Assembly: GCA_032690845.1 (NCBI GenBank)
Contig: CM064427.1
Coordinates: 12,349,501-12,413,500, forward strand
Reading direction: 5' to 3'
Source of the DNA: Eleusine coracana subsp. coracana
Lineage: Eukaryota; Streptophyta; Magnoliopsida; Poales; Poaceae
DNA length: 64,000 nucleotides
Shown here: positions 47,714 through 60,500 of the stretch, piece after piece
How the letters are laid out: every line of letters starts with the position of its first letter
How positions within the stretch are numbered: the first letter of the stretch is position 1
Program-made: the position numbers and the translations under genes
The notes under the pieces: generated by a model
Databases searched by the model: none
What the model was told of the DNA's origin: nothing
What the model saw: the letters and a program-made list of their open reading frames with translations, nothing else

Positions 47714-48080
47714 GAGGAAAGGGATGAGTGGCAGCTAGGGTTTAGAAAATTTCAATTATAGTGGAGACCAATTCAGGCTTGTAGATGGGCTTATGGGCCT
47801 CAGATATTAAAACAATGTCGAACAGTTGTTGACAACAGCAAGGACCGATATTATAGTCGTATCATTAGTATAAATCATATGCTGACATTAGCGCCTAAAT
47901 TATATTGTTGTCTTCACTCATGTCATGTAAGTCCGATATTGTTGTTATAACTACAATATCGTTCTAGTCCTGACATCAACATTTGTCTAGTGTAATAATG
48001 TTTTTCATAGTGTCCGATATTACTCTAAAAATATAAGTGACACCACTTACAAAGGTGGTGCAACATAGTGGTCGACCATA

Positions 48081-48336
48081 ATTGTGGCCCGTCACTAAGG
48101 AACTCCACCGCCTATAAAAGAAGAGGCGTGGGAGGAGCGCAACCCTACACACTCCCTTCCACCCCCTTCTCCTTCCGTGTTCATCTTTTTTTTTTGCCTC
48201 CCCCTTGTCAATTATAGCCCACCACTAAGGAACGCCACCACCTATAAAAGAAGAGGCGCTTGAAGAGCGCAACCCTACCCACTCCCCTCCGCCCCCTTCT
48301 CCTTCCATGGTCATCCTTTTTGCCTCCCTCTTGTCA
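48081..48336 (+). repeat. Tandem duplication of a TATA-box-containing segment
   Basis: Unit 1 (48081-48210) and unit 2 (48211-48336) share CCTATAAAAGAAGAGGCG, AGCGCAACCCTAC, CCCCCTTCTCCTTCC and the closing TTGTCA. CCTATAAAAG occurs at 48111 and 48241, exactly 130 bp apart. The sequence looks like a core promoter plus a pyrimidine-rich 5' leader, but no clear coding frame follows. Confidence 0.85.
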
Positions 48337-50200
48337 CCTTCCCCTTCTTCCGTCCCCCTTCCCCTCCTTTCCGCCACCATGACCGCAGCTTACCGGACCG
48401 TGGCCTTCATGGGTCAACTATGCCAGATCCTAGCGTAGATCCACTGGTCTATGGTGTGCTGTATCCCACCGACAGAGGCGGCCATGCCAAGAAGCAGAAG
48501 GCAGCATCAAGGCTACTGCATCTTGTAGGAGTCAGACCATTAAGCCCACGACGACAAGGACACTGACGGCACCGCCAGCCTAGTCACCGGATATGCCTCA
48601 GCCTTCACCGCCCCCTCCTGCTCCACACCAATGGTAATGGCTCTAAGGGAGGGGATGACAGCGCCATAGCCATGGTAATGGCTGTGGTTGCCAAGGCCAC
48701 CATAGATATCATGACGGCAGTGGACTCGGTGTCCATAGCAACGGTTAACACGGTTTGCATCATGATGGAGGCCCACACATCGCTCGAGGACGGCTCCGAC
48801 TAGGTGGGAGCAGAGTCCTCCGCTTTAACTTCCGCACTAGCCAGGCCATGAACAAGGCGGCGACGACTGCGGAGGAGGTTGTTGTGGCATACACCACCTA
48901 GGGCCGCTAGGGTTAGGGTTTGATGGGCCTAACACCTTTTGGTACATGCCCACCCTTTTTGTGTCAGCTATGTGGGTGGTAGTAATGGGTGTCACTTGTC
49001 ACCAAAGCCTTTTTCTTAATGTAAAAAGGACATCCTTAGTGATGACCATTCGGCCCATCACTATTTTTAACGAAAATTAGTAACATATTGACCGTAGCGG
49101 ACATATCATCCGTTACAGATAATGCAACGAAAGGAAAATAGAAAGGTGATACACATCATGCTTCTTTTCTGATAAAATGAAATTACTTAATTCGTTGGAT
49201 GTGAGGTTATAAAATATCCGTGGAGCATTATTGCATTTGTGTTGGATACACAATATACGCTAGGGTAGATTCACCAATACTTAATACGGGTTGTGTCAGC
49301 CATCGCCTGGCTGGAAAGATAATATACATGCTAGGTTGGCGATTAAGTCTGGCCTATATCAACGCCAAGATGGAAGAGCTGAAGGGATGAGTATGCGGTG
49401 ACCACCAGCTTCTAAGAAGATTGGACAACCAGGATCCAACGAAGTTCAGCTTGAAGTCCAGAAAACATGCCAATAGAGAAAGTTAAATAGGTGGAGACTG
49501 CAAATGCTAGCTGTGACACATGAAACACATATTGGTAGGTAGAGCAAGCTATCTGATGAATAATACTGGGTTGGGCTTAAATGTGTAACAGCCCATAGGC
49601 TTAGTATCTCTACTACCTAATAATTTTGAGCCGGTCTTCTTAATCAGTCTTAATCATCCCTTAATCAGCCCTTAATCTGAACCATAGATCTTTGATCCAT
49701 CGCCTGTCTCTCAACCCCCTCTCCGTGCTCAGGCAGGCACACAAGCCGCCAACCCCTGATAGCCACACGGCCCCTCGCCCTCCTCTCCAAATCATGCAAC
49801 CACTCGCCGCCGCAACCTCCCTCTCCAGATCATCGGTCGCACCACTACGGGCCCTCACCGCCGCAACAGGGAAATGATAGACCGACCGCCGCCGCCCTCA
49901 GATCATGTGGCCCGTTGCCGCCGGGCCATCACCCACCGCAGTCCACCCTGGCCCCTGCCCCTGCAGCCTCTCTCCAGATTGCCGGTCATGGCCCCTCGCC
50001 TCTCCCGTCCCCCTGCCTCTCCACCTCCAAAGGTGTCGGCCTCTTCTCCCCATTCAACCATAGACGGTGCCATTCTTGATCAACGATGTGACATTATGCC
50101 GCCGGCACCTCCAACACCTCCCTGCTTTCCATACATTGCCATATTTTTGCTCAACCTAATAAAAATCTAAAGGCGTGAATCTTAAACATTTATACATCTC
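48337..50200. other. Non-coding stretch, origin unclear
   Basis: No supported gene. 48370-48900 is GC-rich with only short, interrupted frames. AGTGATGACC and GGCCCATCACTA near 49037-49062 resemble the inverted form of GGCCCGTCACTAAGG at 48086-48100, which may mark subterminal repeats of another transposon. 49690-50170 is C-rich and encodes short Pro/Ala-rich frames (49692-49877, 49874-50170) with no recognisable domain. Confidence 0.5.
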
Positions 50201-50239
50201 GATAATATGCATAATTATAATTGTGTGCATTGTTCCATT

Positions 50240-50640
50240 GCAAGCTCGCATTGCACCATTTTCCATGTGCATCACGAATATGCACCAAGCATCATCTATG
50301 CACCATATCATGTGCACCATGGCAATCATTCATATGTGCACCATGTAATCATATGCCATGATTTAAACATTGTCATGTGCACCATGACAATCATTCATAT
50401 GTGCACCATGTAATCATATGCACCATGATCTAAACATTCTCATGTGCACCAAGAAGATACATCATGTTATTTGCATCATTTCATATGCATATACCAGTAC
50501 ATCATATGGCATTCGCACCATCAAGCATTCCCCTCATGTGCAACATGCGTCAATATGCAAGTGCATCACAACATCTGCACTATCATCCATGTGCATAGGA
50601 TAATACAATCATGCCATGCATGTGAATTGCACCATAACAT
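50240..50640. repeat. TGCACCAT-rich repeat with a 66-bp direct duplication
   Basis: 50309-50374 and 50375-50441 are near-identical tandem copies starting CATGTGCACCATG. TGCACCAT-like words recur many times from 50245 to 50640. Open frames here encode His-rich repeats that only reflect the DNA repeat. Confidence 0.85.
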
Positions 50641-51164
50641 TCGGGTGACCATTTGGATGCATTTGGATACTCATTAATAGTCAATATACATGAATAATTA
50701 ACATTGAGCAAGAATATAATTTTTTATTATCCTTATTGCTGAACCAAATTTTTTATTGTTTGCTCAAAGACAACCGTGCCATTGAGGAGCAACCAAGAGA
50801 CCCAATACCTTGATGAGCTATTTTAATTGAGTGCCCACTTTTTTTCGATCCTCCTAAAATTATTGATCTCTTGTCATGCTAGCATAAGTTGTCTATAAGG
50901 TTGATTTCCTTGTGTGTTCAGCGTTGTAGAGAACCAAGTCATGATTCCCTTTTAATAAATTATTGGCCACAGGCAATTTTGGAATTTTCCACACCACTAT
51001 CCCTGTCGCCCTAAGTCACTGATTTATTTTTGTCCAGATTTTGGCCCTTCATCACTAGGTTTGATTGCAGTCTAAGTTTCCAATCATATTATCTATTGCT
51101 ATATTAAACTTTTCTACCATGTCAAAATCTATTTTTCCCACTACCTTCCCGACTTTAGGACGTT
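50641..51164. other. AT-rich non-coding DNA before the chromovirus remnant
   Basis: I recognise no gene or mobile element end here. The left limit of the chromovirus remnant must lie near 51100-51165. Confidence 0.5.
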
Positions 51165-51642
51165 CAGGGCAGCAAAGTTCAGACAAAAGAGTTATGCGAA
51201 CAAAAGACATCGTCCGCTCGAGTTTAAGATTGGTGATCTTGTATACCTTCATGTCACCCACCAATGCTATACAATGACTTAGAGCTAGAAGAGATCTAGC
51301 ATCCCGCTATACTTGTCCATAGTCGATCATTGGAAGATGTAAACCCGTAGCTTACAAGCTCCAACTGTTGATCGAACTATCGGGTGTACACGGCACATTC
51401 CATGTGTCATAACTCCAGAAATGTATGAAGCCACTAGTGGACACCATCTCGGAAAAACTGAGCAGTTACAGCCTGATTTAACCCACGTGAAATACCCAAC
51501 AAAAGTGTTATATGAAAAAGAAGACAATCAAGGTCCTCAAGGTTTAATGGAGGATACTGAAGATAAAGCTATATGGGAATCAAAAGAGTTTCCACCAAAT
51601 TGTTATCTGGAATTTCTAAGTCAAACCCAGCAAGACTATTAA
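51165..51642 (+). pseudogene. pol: Chromovirus integrase C-terminal remnant
   Basis: Plus-strand sequence at 51170-51260 translates to RQKSYANKRHRPLEFKIGDLVYLHV, split here as the GPY/F-module entry QKSYANKRHRPLEF and KIGDLVYLHV. This is typical of the integrase C-terminus in Tekay-like elements. Several stops follow. 51421-51642 is an open 73-residue tail with a YPTKVLYEKED segment and an IWESKEFPPN segment at the place of the chromodomain. A polypurine tract and an LTR follow at once. The rest of gag-pol is missing. Confidence 0.75.
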
Positions 51643-51699
51643 AAAAATATGCACAACTTATTTTCCCTCTCTTAATCTTGAGATGAGATTTCTTTAAGG

Positions 51700-54600
51700 G
51701 GGAGGTCCTTGACACCTAGGGTGTCAAGAAAACCCACATGAAAAGCCTAAGCCAAGTATCTAACCACAAATTAGCCCACTCAAAATTTTGAAAACTTTTG
51801 ATCACCATTTACATGAAATTTGACCAAATTTGAACAACATTTGAGCTACAAGTCAAATATTTTGAACAGAATATAGTGCCAACAAAAATATATGTCGTAG
51901 GAATTGATGAAAATTAAATGCTAAATCATAGATTTTTCCTTCGAAGATTAAGGGCTCCAAATAAATTCCTGAAGGCATAAGAACAACCCACTTTGAAATA
52001 TTCCTATTCAAATTCAAATGACAGCTAGTAACGAAACTCAATATCTAAATATAGTTTGCATCATTACAAACACACCCATATTTTTCTTTTCGCAAACTCT
52101 ACTCTAGAAATTAGGCTACAACATTATTAAGTAAGGCCTGTTTCAAAAACCAACAAAAAAAATCACTACGAGTCCCCCTTTTCAATCTCCCTCTCCTCTC
52201 TTCCTCCAGTGTGGGCCATGCTCGCCGGCGTCGAGCCGCCACATGGACATTGCCCAGCGGTGATGCCTCGACCTAGTGTTGGAAACTAGGCAGCAAAAAC
52301 CGGAATCAGGCCCCTAGTTTCCCACGCCAGCTCTCCCTCCCCCCGTCTTCTCTCTCAGCTCGAGAACTTGAGCTCATCCTACCATGGCCATTAGAGCTCG
52401 TTGCCCCGCCGCCTCGGTCCGTCACCGGCCAAGCCTAATGAAGCCTCCGCACAGCTGCGACCTCCTCTATCCCCCTGAAGAAACCGCAGCCGAAGACCTT
52501 GACCGAGCCATTGATTGGCCTAGCGCCGATGAGCCCCGACCCAATTCCTCGCGGTTCTAGCTCCCTCTGAATTGTGACAACCCTACTCCAAAAAGTAGAG
52601 TATGTCATACAGGATCGTCTCGGGAGATGGTTAACGAAGTAACCATACACAGCGTTCACACATGAACATTCATCATTTACAAGATGTATCACTTAGAGGA
52701 GTAATATTACAAGTCCGGTGTTCAAATTAAGCTGAGTTTGGATCTGATACATAACATGAGTCCTTAGTACATATTACATAAGTTTAGCGGAAGCGGTGAA
52801 ACGACAAAACACGACGTTGCCTATGTGAACCATGCCAGCCCTATGGCGATGGCTCACTCACCTTGGTTAGGAGAACTGGGGACCCATTCGATGGTCCAGT
52901 TTTGAGGCTCCTCCCCTTCCCACACAACCTTATTACAACAATCACAATAGTTCGCTTGAGGAAGACCTGAAAAACAATATCAACGCAAAGCCTGAGTATC
53001 TAATATACTCCGCAAGACTTACCCGTCAAAAGGTTTACTAAAACCGACTCCTAGCATGCAGGGGGCTGACCGGTTCATTTGATGGTTGCATAAAAAGCTC
53101 CTATTAGTTCTATGCTGCACTTTCAGTTTCCTTAAACAAGATTTTACTTTGCTTATCGTAGGACACCGCTACGGTGAGTTTAGCTAACTGCTAAGACATG
53201 AATATAGTTAAGAGCAATACATCATAGCATTGTGTATCCCTAGCATAACTAAATTTCAGAAACTTAACCACAACTTTACTACTTAACATATCATTGCCGC
53301 TGCTCGAACAAGAGGTACTCATAACCGCGAGGGACGGCAATTCGAATTGATTTACATCCTGCAGGGAAAACCCAAATACACGACATACGCATCATTTAAG
53401 AACATGTATAGCCACCGTTCACAAGATTGCTATAAAGTCGAACCGGGGCCATCGATCCCGAGTACACGTCCTTCCCGCGATACAGTACTTCGTATCCGAG
53501 GCTTAACCCATGCACTCTCCAGCGGTCCTCAAACCCGTGCGTCCACCGTGCTGTTCACATCACCGCTGGATCGATGAGTATGGCCGTCCGACAATACGGC
53601 GCCCAAGTTACTAGGTTTACCAATTCCCATATTAAAGGTATGCACTTGGTACAGTTCAATACTTGTTCACGGAGTTGCAACGATAGGTGCTCCATTTTTA
53701 TCAAGTTGATCAACCAATTGAATCATAGTTGAATCTATAACCTACCGTTGACTCCACTAATTTGAGCATAGCATTTGCTAACGTAAAAGCTTACTAACAT
53801 ACTAATCATAGGTCAGTGCAGGAGTATGCAAGTGTGTTTCATCCAAGTCCTACACTTAATGCACAATACAATATTCCTAACTTGTGATAAAGAGAAAGGA
53901 CTCGAGTGATAAAATGGGTTATGCACCGGGGCTTGCCTTGGGTGTGATCGTAGTTAGCGTCGTCACCAAAGTGCACTTCAGCTCCTTGCTGGTCCGGTGT
54001 GATCTCCACGGTCTCGATTCCTATATGGAATGGACATGCATCAATGCTAAGGAATACACAAGGTTTCATGGAGTTTTCTTAATTAAAGATGGAATGCATG
54101 GCATGACAATTCATGGCACTTCCTCAGCATATAAACATTAGTGACTAATCATTTATTTATGAATGTGTGTACACCTAAGTATGACATGGTAGCTACTGAA
54201 TTTTTAAGGGACAAACTTCTAGCTACTAGCATGCAAGTTCTTAATCATCGCACTCTTGGTGTATGTCCACTTTAACATGAGCATGGCCTAAATGCTGATT
54301 AATTGACATCATGGTTGATGATGACATGACAATGTAGTACTTAGGGTTAAATTTCAGAAAGTTCATTTTTGGGCCATGTAGCTAAAGTGACCATATGCAA
54401 ACTAATACTATACATAAAATGGTTCTTTAGTTGCCTCACTAGTTCTAGTTCATATAATTAATCAAGAACCAAGTATATAATTACACAAGGAGAAATCCTA
54501 CTGCAATGTAAAGATGAGTTATTTTCCATGGACTTCCAGAAATTAATTTATTCTTATTTTCCCGAAATACACCCATAGAGTATCATTTATATGAAGAATT

Positions 54601-57192
54601 TCCTAGTTACTTAGCAAATAATCAATTTCTACAGCAACTTTGTACTTAGGTAACCTCAAATTTTTCATGGGATTTTTCATAAGTGTACAAGTTCATAAGG
54701 GACAGAAATGCCAAATTTGATGAATAAATTCCTGGCCAATAATTTATATAAATTCAATTACTAAAAATGAGGATTATGCAATAATACCAAAAATATGCAT
54801 AAAAATGGAAATGTTCTTTTGCAGAAAGTTTAGATATTCCATGAACTGCTTACTGAGCAAATTTCATGAATTTACCACTTACACATAATTACTTATGAAT
54901 TTATTAAGCAAATTAGGGTTGTGACTTTGATGGATTAAATAAATTAATTTACTGAATAACCTTGGACTTGATCCTGTTTTTCTGGTAGAGAAAGATTTTT
55001 GGAGTCAAACAAAATTAATTTTACATTTTTAGGCCTCTTATTTCTCGAGTTATTGAATTTTCAAGTTTAATCGAAGTTCACCCTTATTTACAAAGCTGCC
55101 ACTGGCCATTTTCAAATTTCCCCGCGCGTGCGCGCGGCGGAGCGGCGGAGTGGCTCTGCTGGCTCGCCGGCGGCGATCGGCGGCGAGGCACGGAACTTGG
55201 TGCTGCTCTACATGATCAATGACCCAAGGCGGTCACGTGGGTGGTGGTGGCCGGAGCGGGGGCTACCGGAGCTCTGCCGGCGACGAGCGGCGGCGAAGCT
55301 TGACGGTGGCCGACGGCGGCAGGCACGCCCAGAGATGGAATCGGCAAGGGGGAAGGTCCAGAAGCATCACCTGGGTGCCGCGGTGCTCGTCGACGCGTTG
55401 GCTGGAGTTGGGGTGGCCGGGAGGGTGGTTGTCGCCGTGAGCCCTTTCCGCGTGGTGGCCGATGGTGGCTTGGGTTCTCCAAATTCCGGCAACGTCTCTG
55501 CACGAGGGAGGAAGAGGGTCAGTAGGCAGCGAGAGGACTCCTTAGCGCATTGATTTGCGAAAGAAAGAAGAAGGGAGGGGCTGCCTGGTCAGGGCTGGAC
55601 GCGGCGGCGCTCACGCGACCCGGAGCAGGGGAGCTCGCCGGGTTTCCTAGCGGCAGAGGAGGAGCATGGCGGTAGCAGCGCTGCGCGACCTTGCAGGAGC
55701 GCCTGGGGCGTGCGGGAGTGTTGGCGAGTAGAGCAGGAGAGGAATGGGGGGGTGGGTGAGCCGCTGCTGCCCTTTTGTTGTGGCCGCCGGAAGAAGGAGC
55801 CGAGAGAGGGAAGGAGAGAGGACGGCGAGCTGTCGGGCAGGGAGTGGCTCCTCCGGTGGAGCTTCAATGCCGGCCGGTGGCACAGGCGCAATTTGGCGGA
55901 TCAGTTACCATGACGGGGCTACAGCGATCGACGGTGGCTCGTACGGGCGCGTCAGTGTCAGGCGGAGACTGGCCGGAGAGAATGGAAGAGGGAAGGGGCG
56001 GTTGACCCGGCTTGACCCAGAACTTGGACTCGGGTTTGGTAAATTCCGACACGTTCCCTTGCTCCAAACTTGACACAAAATTTTGTGTGTATTCAGCAAA
56101 ACGTGTGCTCCAACTTTTCTTTTGGATGCACCTGTTAGTTTTCCTTTGAGAATTTATGAAAATTCTAAACCCGAAATACACTTTTTTGACTTTGGGGGAA
56201 ATTTTTAAGGGTATTAAATGGTTACCAAAAATTCTGGAAAAATTCTCGAAATTCTATTTTATTATGGCCATTCAGAATATGTAAAAATATTTGGGTACTT
56301 TCATGGGTTTTGATGATGTTTGTGAGTGACCCATATTTGAATATTTTGGAATTTAATTAACTAGGTTTCTTTTCTTTATCCTTTGACACATGGATTAATC
56401 ATACTCTGGCTTAGTCCTTAATTGAGGTTAGGCTTAGTTAACTTCATGTTGTGACATGGGATGTCACATGAATGTCGCTCACCTATTTGACATGTTCCCG
56501 ACCTCAACCATAGCTCTGCTTGCTAGATTTCAACTCTTCATCCACAACCCCTACGTTGAGCTACCATGTTTTCTGTAGATATAGCGTAAACTAAATTTAT
56601 TATTCTGGATAATAAATTAACTTGATGCTAAAACTTAAAAAATAAGGATTTACTTATAGTCTGCTTTTTTGGCAACATATACCCCATCCTTCTCCTTTGT
56701 ATGTCTAGGAGTTGGCTGTAGATGGCCATTTTTGACGGGTAAGTCTTACTGAGTATTAGTTGCTCTGGGCGTAGCTCTTTGTGGGTTTCAGATGATTAAG
56801 AGGAGGCCAGTTTCTCGACTTTTGGAATGTCGAGTGGGAACCTTACAATCCATAGGAGGAGTACTTTATTGCTTGCCGGTACAGTATCTTGGGCGTGACA
56901 CTTATCAAGACCGGATTTGCTTCTATGTATCATCATGAGAGGGTGATTGTGTCTTAAGTATTTTGTTGAACCATTTTATTTCTATTGCAGCAATTCGCTT
57001 CTGCACTTTTATTAAATTCTGATTTGTAACTTAAATTTGGATTTATGTAAAACTCTATACTCTATCTATGTTCTCGTTGCAAACTATATTATTCCTGTTA
57101 TGTGTTATATTATTGGACGTCACAATGTGTGTCGTCACCCGAGAAAGATCCTGGCAATGGAATCGTCTCCGTGGTAAGACAGTTCTGTTACA
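51700..57192 (+). mobile_element. 3' LTR of the chromovirus remnant, split by a nested solo LTR
   Basis: AAGGGGGAGGTCC (51696-51708) is a polypurine tract directly before TTGACACCTAGG. The LTR body runs 51710-52572 and resumes at 56474, ending TTCTGTTACA at 57192. Its last 600 bp match the right end of solo LTR B (19331-23409). Because integrase and PPT lie upstream, it proves that this long-LTR family belongs to a chromovirus and fixes orientation. Without the insert it is about 1.6 kb, much shorter than its relatives, so it carries internal deletions. Confidence 0.82.
52573..56468 (-). mobile_element. Solo LTR E, same long-LTR family, inverted within its relative (3.9 kb)
   Basis: It begins TGTGACAACCC and ends GGATGTCACA, flanked by perfect TGAAT duplications (52568-52572 and 56469-56473). 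The left 1 kb resembles solo LTR A: CAGGATC followed by TCGGG, the ACTCCGCAAGAC segment, and ATTTACATCCTGCAGG. A GC-rich island at 55120-55990 yields long spurious frames. It has no PBS, PPT or coding domain. Confidence 0.9.
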
Positions 57193-57460
57193 TTATTGAC
57201 CCATATGATTATGAATAAAAGTATTTTCTGTGCGAGATGCCTTTTAGACAGCACGAGATCTTGTTTTCATGAGGCAAATTTGAATAGTTTTGAAGATATA
57301 TACATTATCCGTTGAACTAAGAACCCAAATCTAAATGCCCTATATTTGATTTCTTAGATTCGGGGCATTGCTTCAGGATCACGTGCAGGCCATAAAGGTC
57401 AATGGTCAACTATGTCAGAGCATGACACGGTAGAAACATGGCAACCTTAGCTTTGCTCTT

Positions 57461-57467
57461 TATAAAT
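57461..57467 (+). promoter_or_regulatory. Probable TATA box of the SABATH gene
   Basis: TATAAAT lies 90 nt before the start codon in sequence CTCTTTATAAATGC. Only about 360 bp separate the LTR end at 57192 from the gene start, so the retrotransposon sits next to the promoter. Confidence 0.55.
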
Positions 57468-57556
57468 GCTTCCCAGCAAAGGGGAGAGCGCTCCTATCGT
57501 TCAATTTGCAATCGTTGTTATCATTGTATCCTATCTGACTGCTCTAGTTCCTAGCA

Positions 57557-60500
57557 ATGTTACAAGTAGAACGTGATCTCCACATGATCGCCGGGGATGG
57601 TGAAACAAGCTATGGTAGGAACTCTAGGATTCAGGTAAATAGTTTCTGTATCTGTCTCGCCCTATGTATGCATTTGTATGGTTGGCAGTAATATGTCACA
57701 TGCTAGTTATTGTTCAAAAATAATTTGTTTAAACTTATCCTACGGAGATGGTTCTTATTCAATCAAGATAGACAGAACAGAAATACTTTTATGATCAAAT
57801 TTTCATCTTTTATGAACATACTTTTTTCTTTTAGCCTATTTTTATCTTTTGAGTTTTACAAGATAGGTGTGTTAGTAGTTAGTGAGCATTAATTGGAGGC
57901 TCGCCCAGAAGTCAGATAGGTTGTATTGTGGGATGAAACGATGAGGAAATGACAAATAACTAAATTCATGTCTCAATCAAAAAATGGAGAAAAGGGTCAG
58001 ATGTTTCAGTTTGAGGAAATGACATTATCTCTCTCTCTCTCTCTCTCAACGCGAGCACTTTGTATCCTTATATAGGCAACCTAATGATACTGTGTTGTAA
58101 CTGAATTGATGTGAATGGTGATAGGAAAAAGCGATGCTCATGGCACTGCCCGTCCTTGAGAAGGCGGCAATACAAGTCTACAGTGCTCTTCACCCCGAAA
58201 CCATGGTTGTTGCCGACCTTGGTTGCTCTTCGGGGCCCAACACACTACTCTTTGTCTCAAATTTGTTAAACGCCATAGCCGCGCAACACCAGAAGCTTGG
58301 TGGCTCCGACCCCCTAGAGCTCCAGTTCTTCCTGAACGACTTGCCTGGCAATGACTTCAACATGCTGTTCTGGTCGCTTGATCAACTAAAGAAGACCACC
58401 ACAACAAGTGACAAATCACCACCATACTATATTTCCGGGCTTCCGGGTTCCTTCTACACCCGGATTTTCCCACGTCAAAGTGTTCACCTCTTCCACTCCT
58501 CATGCTGCCTGCACTGGCTCTCTCAGGTAATTTGCTTGCTCTGATGTTTGTAACTAGTCAATGTGCCCGCGCATTTGCGCGGCTAATCTATATGTTTTTT
58601 TGAAAGTATAAGATAGTTTTTTCTAAATGTTATACTTACGCCTTACACAAATTTAATTCTTGAACTATTTAATCAAAATCTGAGTCTAATAATAAATGAA
58701 ATAGAATATCTTTTATTTGGATTGTTATATCAAAAAATGTTGAAGTTTATATTTGTTCATGTTTGTTATTTTATGATTTGTCGCTTAGTAACACACCACA
58801 TGTATATGGCCTACTGCCATGATTCAAAATATTTTTCTCTTTTATGTTTACCTTTATTAATTCAACGAATTGAATATGTTTCTTTATCTCTACTACTGAT
58901 GATTTATGGTTAGTCTTTAACTTTATTGATTCAAGAACTTCGCTACCTTCTTAAGTAAAGTTGCTCTCAAAGCATACGATTTGACAGAGATCATATATCA
59001 CTAATTCTTTGTTGAATTTAAAAATATTATTGTCTTTTCACCGTCCTAGCTCCTACTAGCATTTCGTCATTCCTTTGCTTTCTCTTGTACCGATGGAGCT
59101 GTGAAAATCATAAAACCTAATACAAACAGAGGAGAGATGAGAGTGTCGAGGTAACATAGCTGGAGAGGAGAAGATTGTATTTAGCCTTATTGAGGTAAGG
59201 CAAGATGGCGATAATGGGGCGCCACCTCCATATGGTGAAGCTGGTCGTATGACATATATAGGTGAGGGTGTCACTGTGGAAGAAAAGGGAAAAAATCAAA
59301 TGGCTAATGGATAATTAATGGAACAATCTTTTAATCTATCATTTTGACTGTTGACTTCATGAAGAGTACATAGACGGTCTACTGCTATGAGAGTAATTCA
59401 GCAAAAAATAAATAAATATGGCACATGAGAATTTTTGCCCCTGCAAAAAAAATGGTATGTGAGCAATTTTGAAAATAATAAATGACACGTGAGCAACTTT
59501 AAAATAGTAGCTAATTTTAAGAAACAATATATATACTCTATTTATTGTAATGACACTGGTGGGTAATTTTTTAACATATATAGAGGTACTATAGTTTATT
59601 TTTTTTTATAATGGCAGTGGTGGGTAATTTTCTCTTCTTATTTTCTCCAATTAACATGGGAATTTTTAGTACTTGAGAGCGAATGTGGAGGCTTATTTTC
59701 TTGGTCAAATATATATATAATAGATTTTAGGAGTACCTAATGTAATGCATATTAGTTCTTAACTGGCGCACACAACCCAACCTGCACAGGCTAGTTCCAG
59801 ATATATAGATATATATATATAATCCAAATAAGTGATATAGTTTCCCTATATATTGTTTATTTATTAGATATTTTACAACTACTGCAGAATTTTGCCAGCA
59901 GAATAAGTACATTCAATTTCAATGATCAATAAATATGCACAGAAAAGTTAGGTCATCATCAACAAAAGTTGGAACAATAGTTGAGCTCACCTATTCTTGA
60001 TAAGTGTGTTTCTTATAGAATCTATAGCATATTGGTATTAGACACAGAAGAATGTGATTATTTGCGTTAGAGTTGTAACACATCATTCCATGTGTAAAAA
60101 CAGATATCCGACATACTGATGAAGTAGTGTGTTGGGTATCTGTTCGAGTCCATGAGCATGAGGAGTAGAAATGAATGATATCCGACATTTCATACGGAAG
60201 GCAGAAATGTTGTTCTCTTGTTCAGTTTCATACAGAGCCTCATTGGTATATCTCGTGTCAGATGGTGTTATATTACATATTAAAGGCAGATTGTCTCATC
60301 AGAGTTAGATTCGAGTTTAGGTGGGGCTTCGCATTGTGTTGACAATAAGCTGGCGCCTGAACACCGCTGTGCAAACATGCTTTGAGATGCCGATGTTCAA
60401 TTCCATGAGTTGCCAAGCAGCTGCTTTCAGTGTCATCATTGAAACAGGTTTGATGAGATGTCATCGCTGAAAAACATAGATGGTTGTTCAAGATAACCTA

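Larger units (their letters stand above)
37648..48012. mobile_element. Possible CACTA-like transposon hosting the Tekay element
   Basis: Outside the Tekay insertion, the left piece 37648-37676 starts CACAACAATAACGG, similar to CACTA ends. The right piece 46980-48012 carries repeated CAATATTGG, CAATATCG and CCGATATT words near both sides and ends CATAGTG at 48012. Subterminal repeats and CACT...AGTG termini are CACTA traits. No transposase is visible and no 3-bp target duplication could be matched, so the outer limits are tentative. It also contains a GC-rich segment (47120-47660) and a (GA)n tract. Confidence 0.4.

Noticed and set aside
47183..47761. 192-aa plus-strand frame ending in a Glu/Arg repeat
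   Set aside because: The C-terminus is the translated (GA)n tract and the rest is GC-biased without motifs; it lies inside a transposon-like region.
49611..50170. Possible Helitron start (TCTCTACTACC at 49611)
   Set aside because: I could not find a hairpin followed by CTRR and T downstream, so one end alone was not enough.
50207..50677. His/Cys-rich frames resembling metal-binding peptides
   Set aside because: The HVHH and CTM residues come from the TGCACCAT DNA repeat in several frames.
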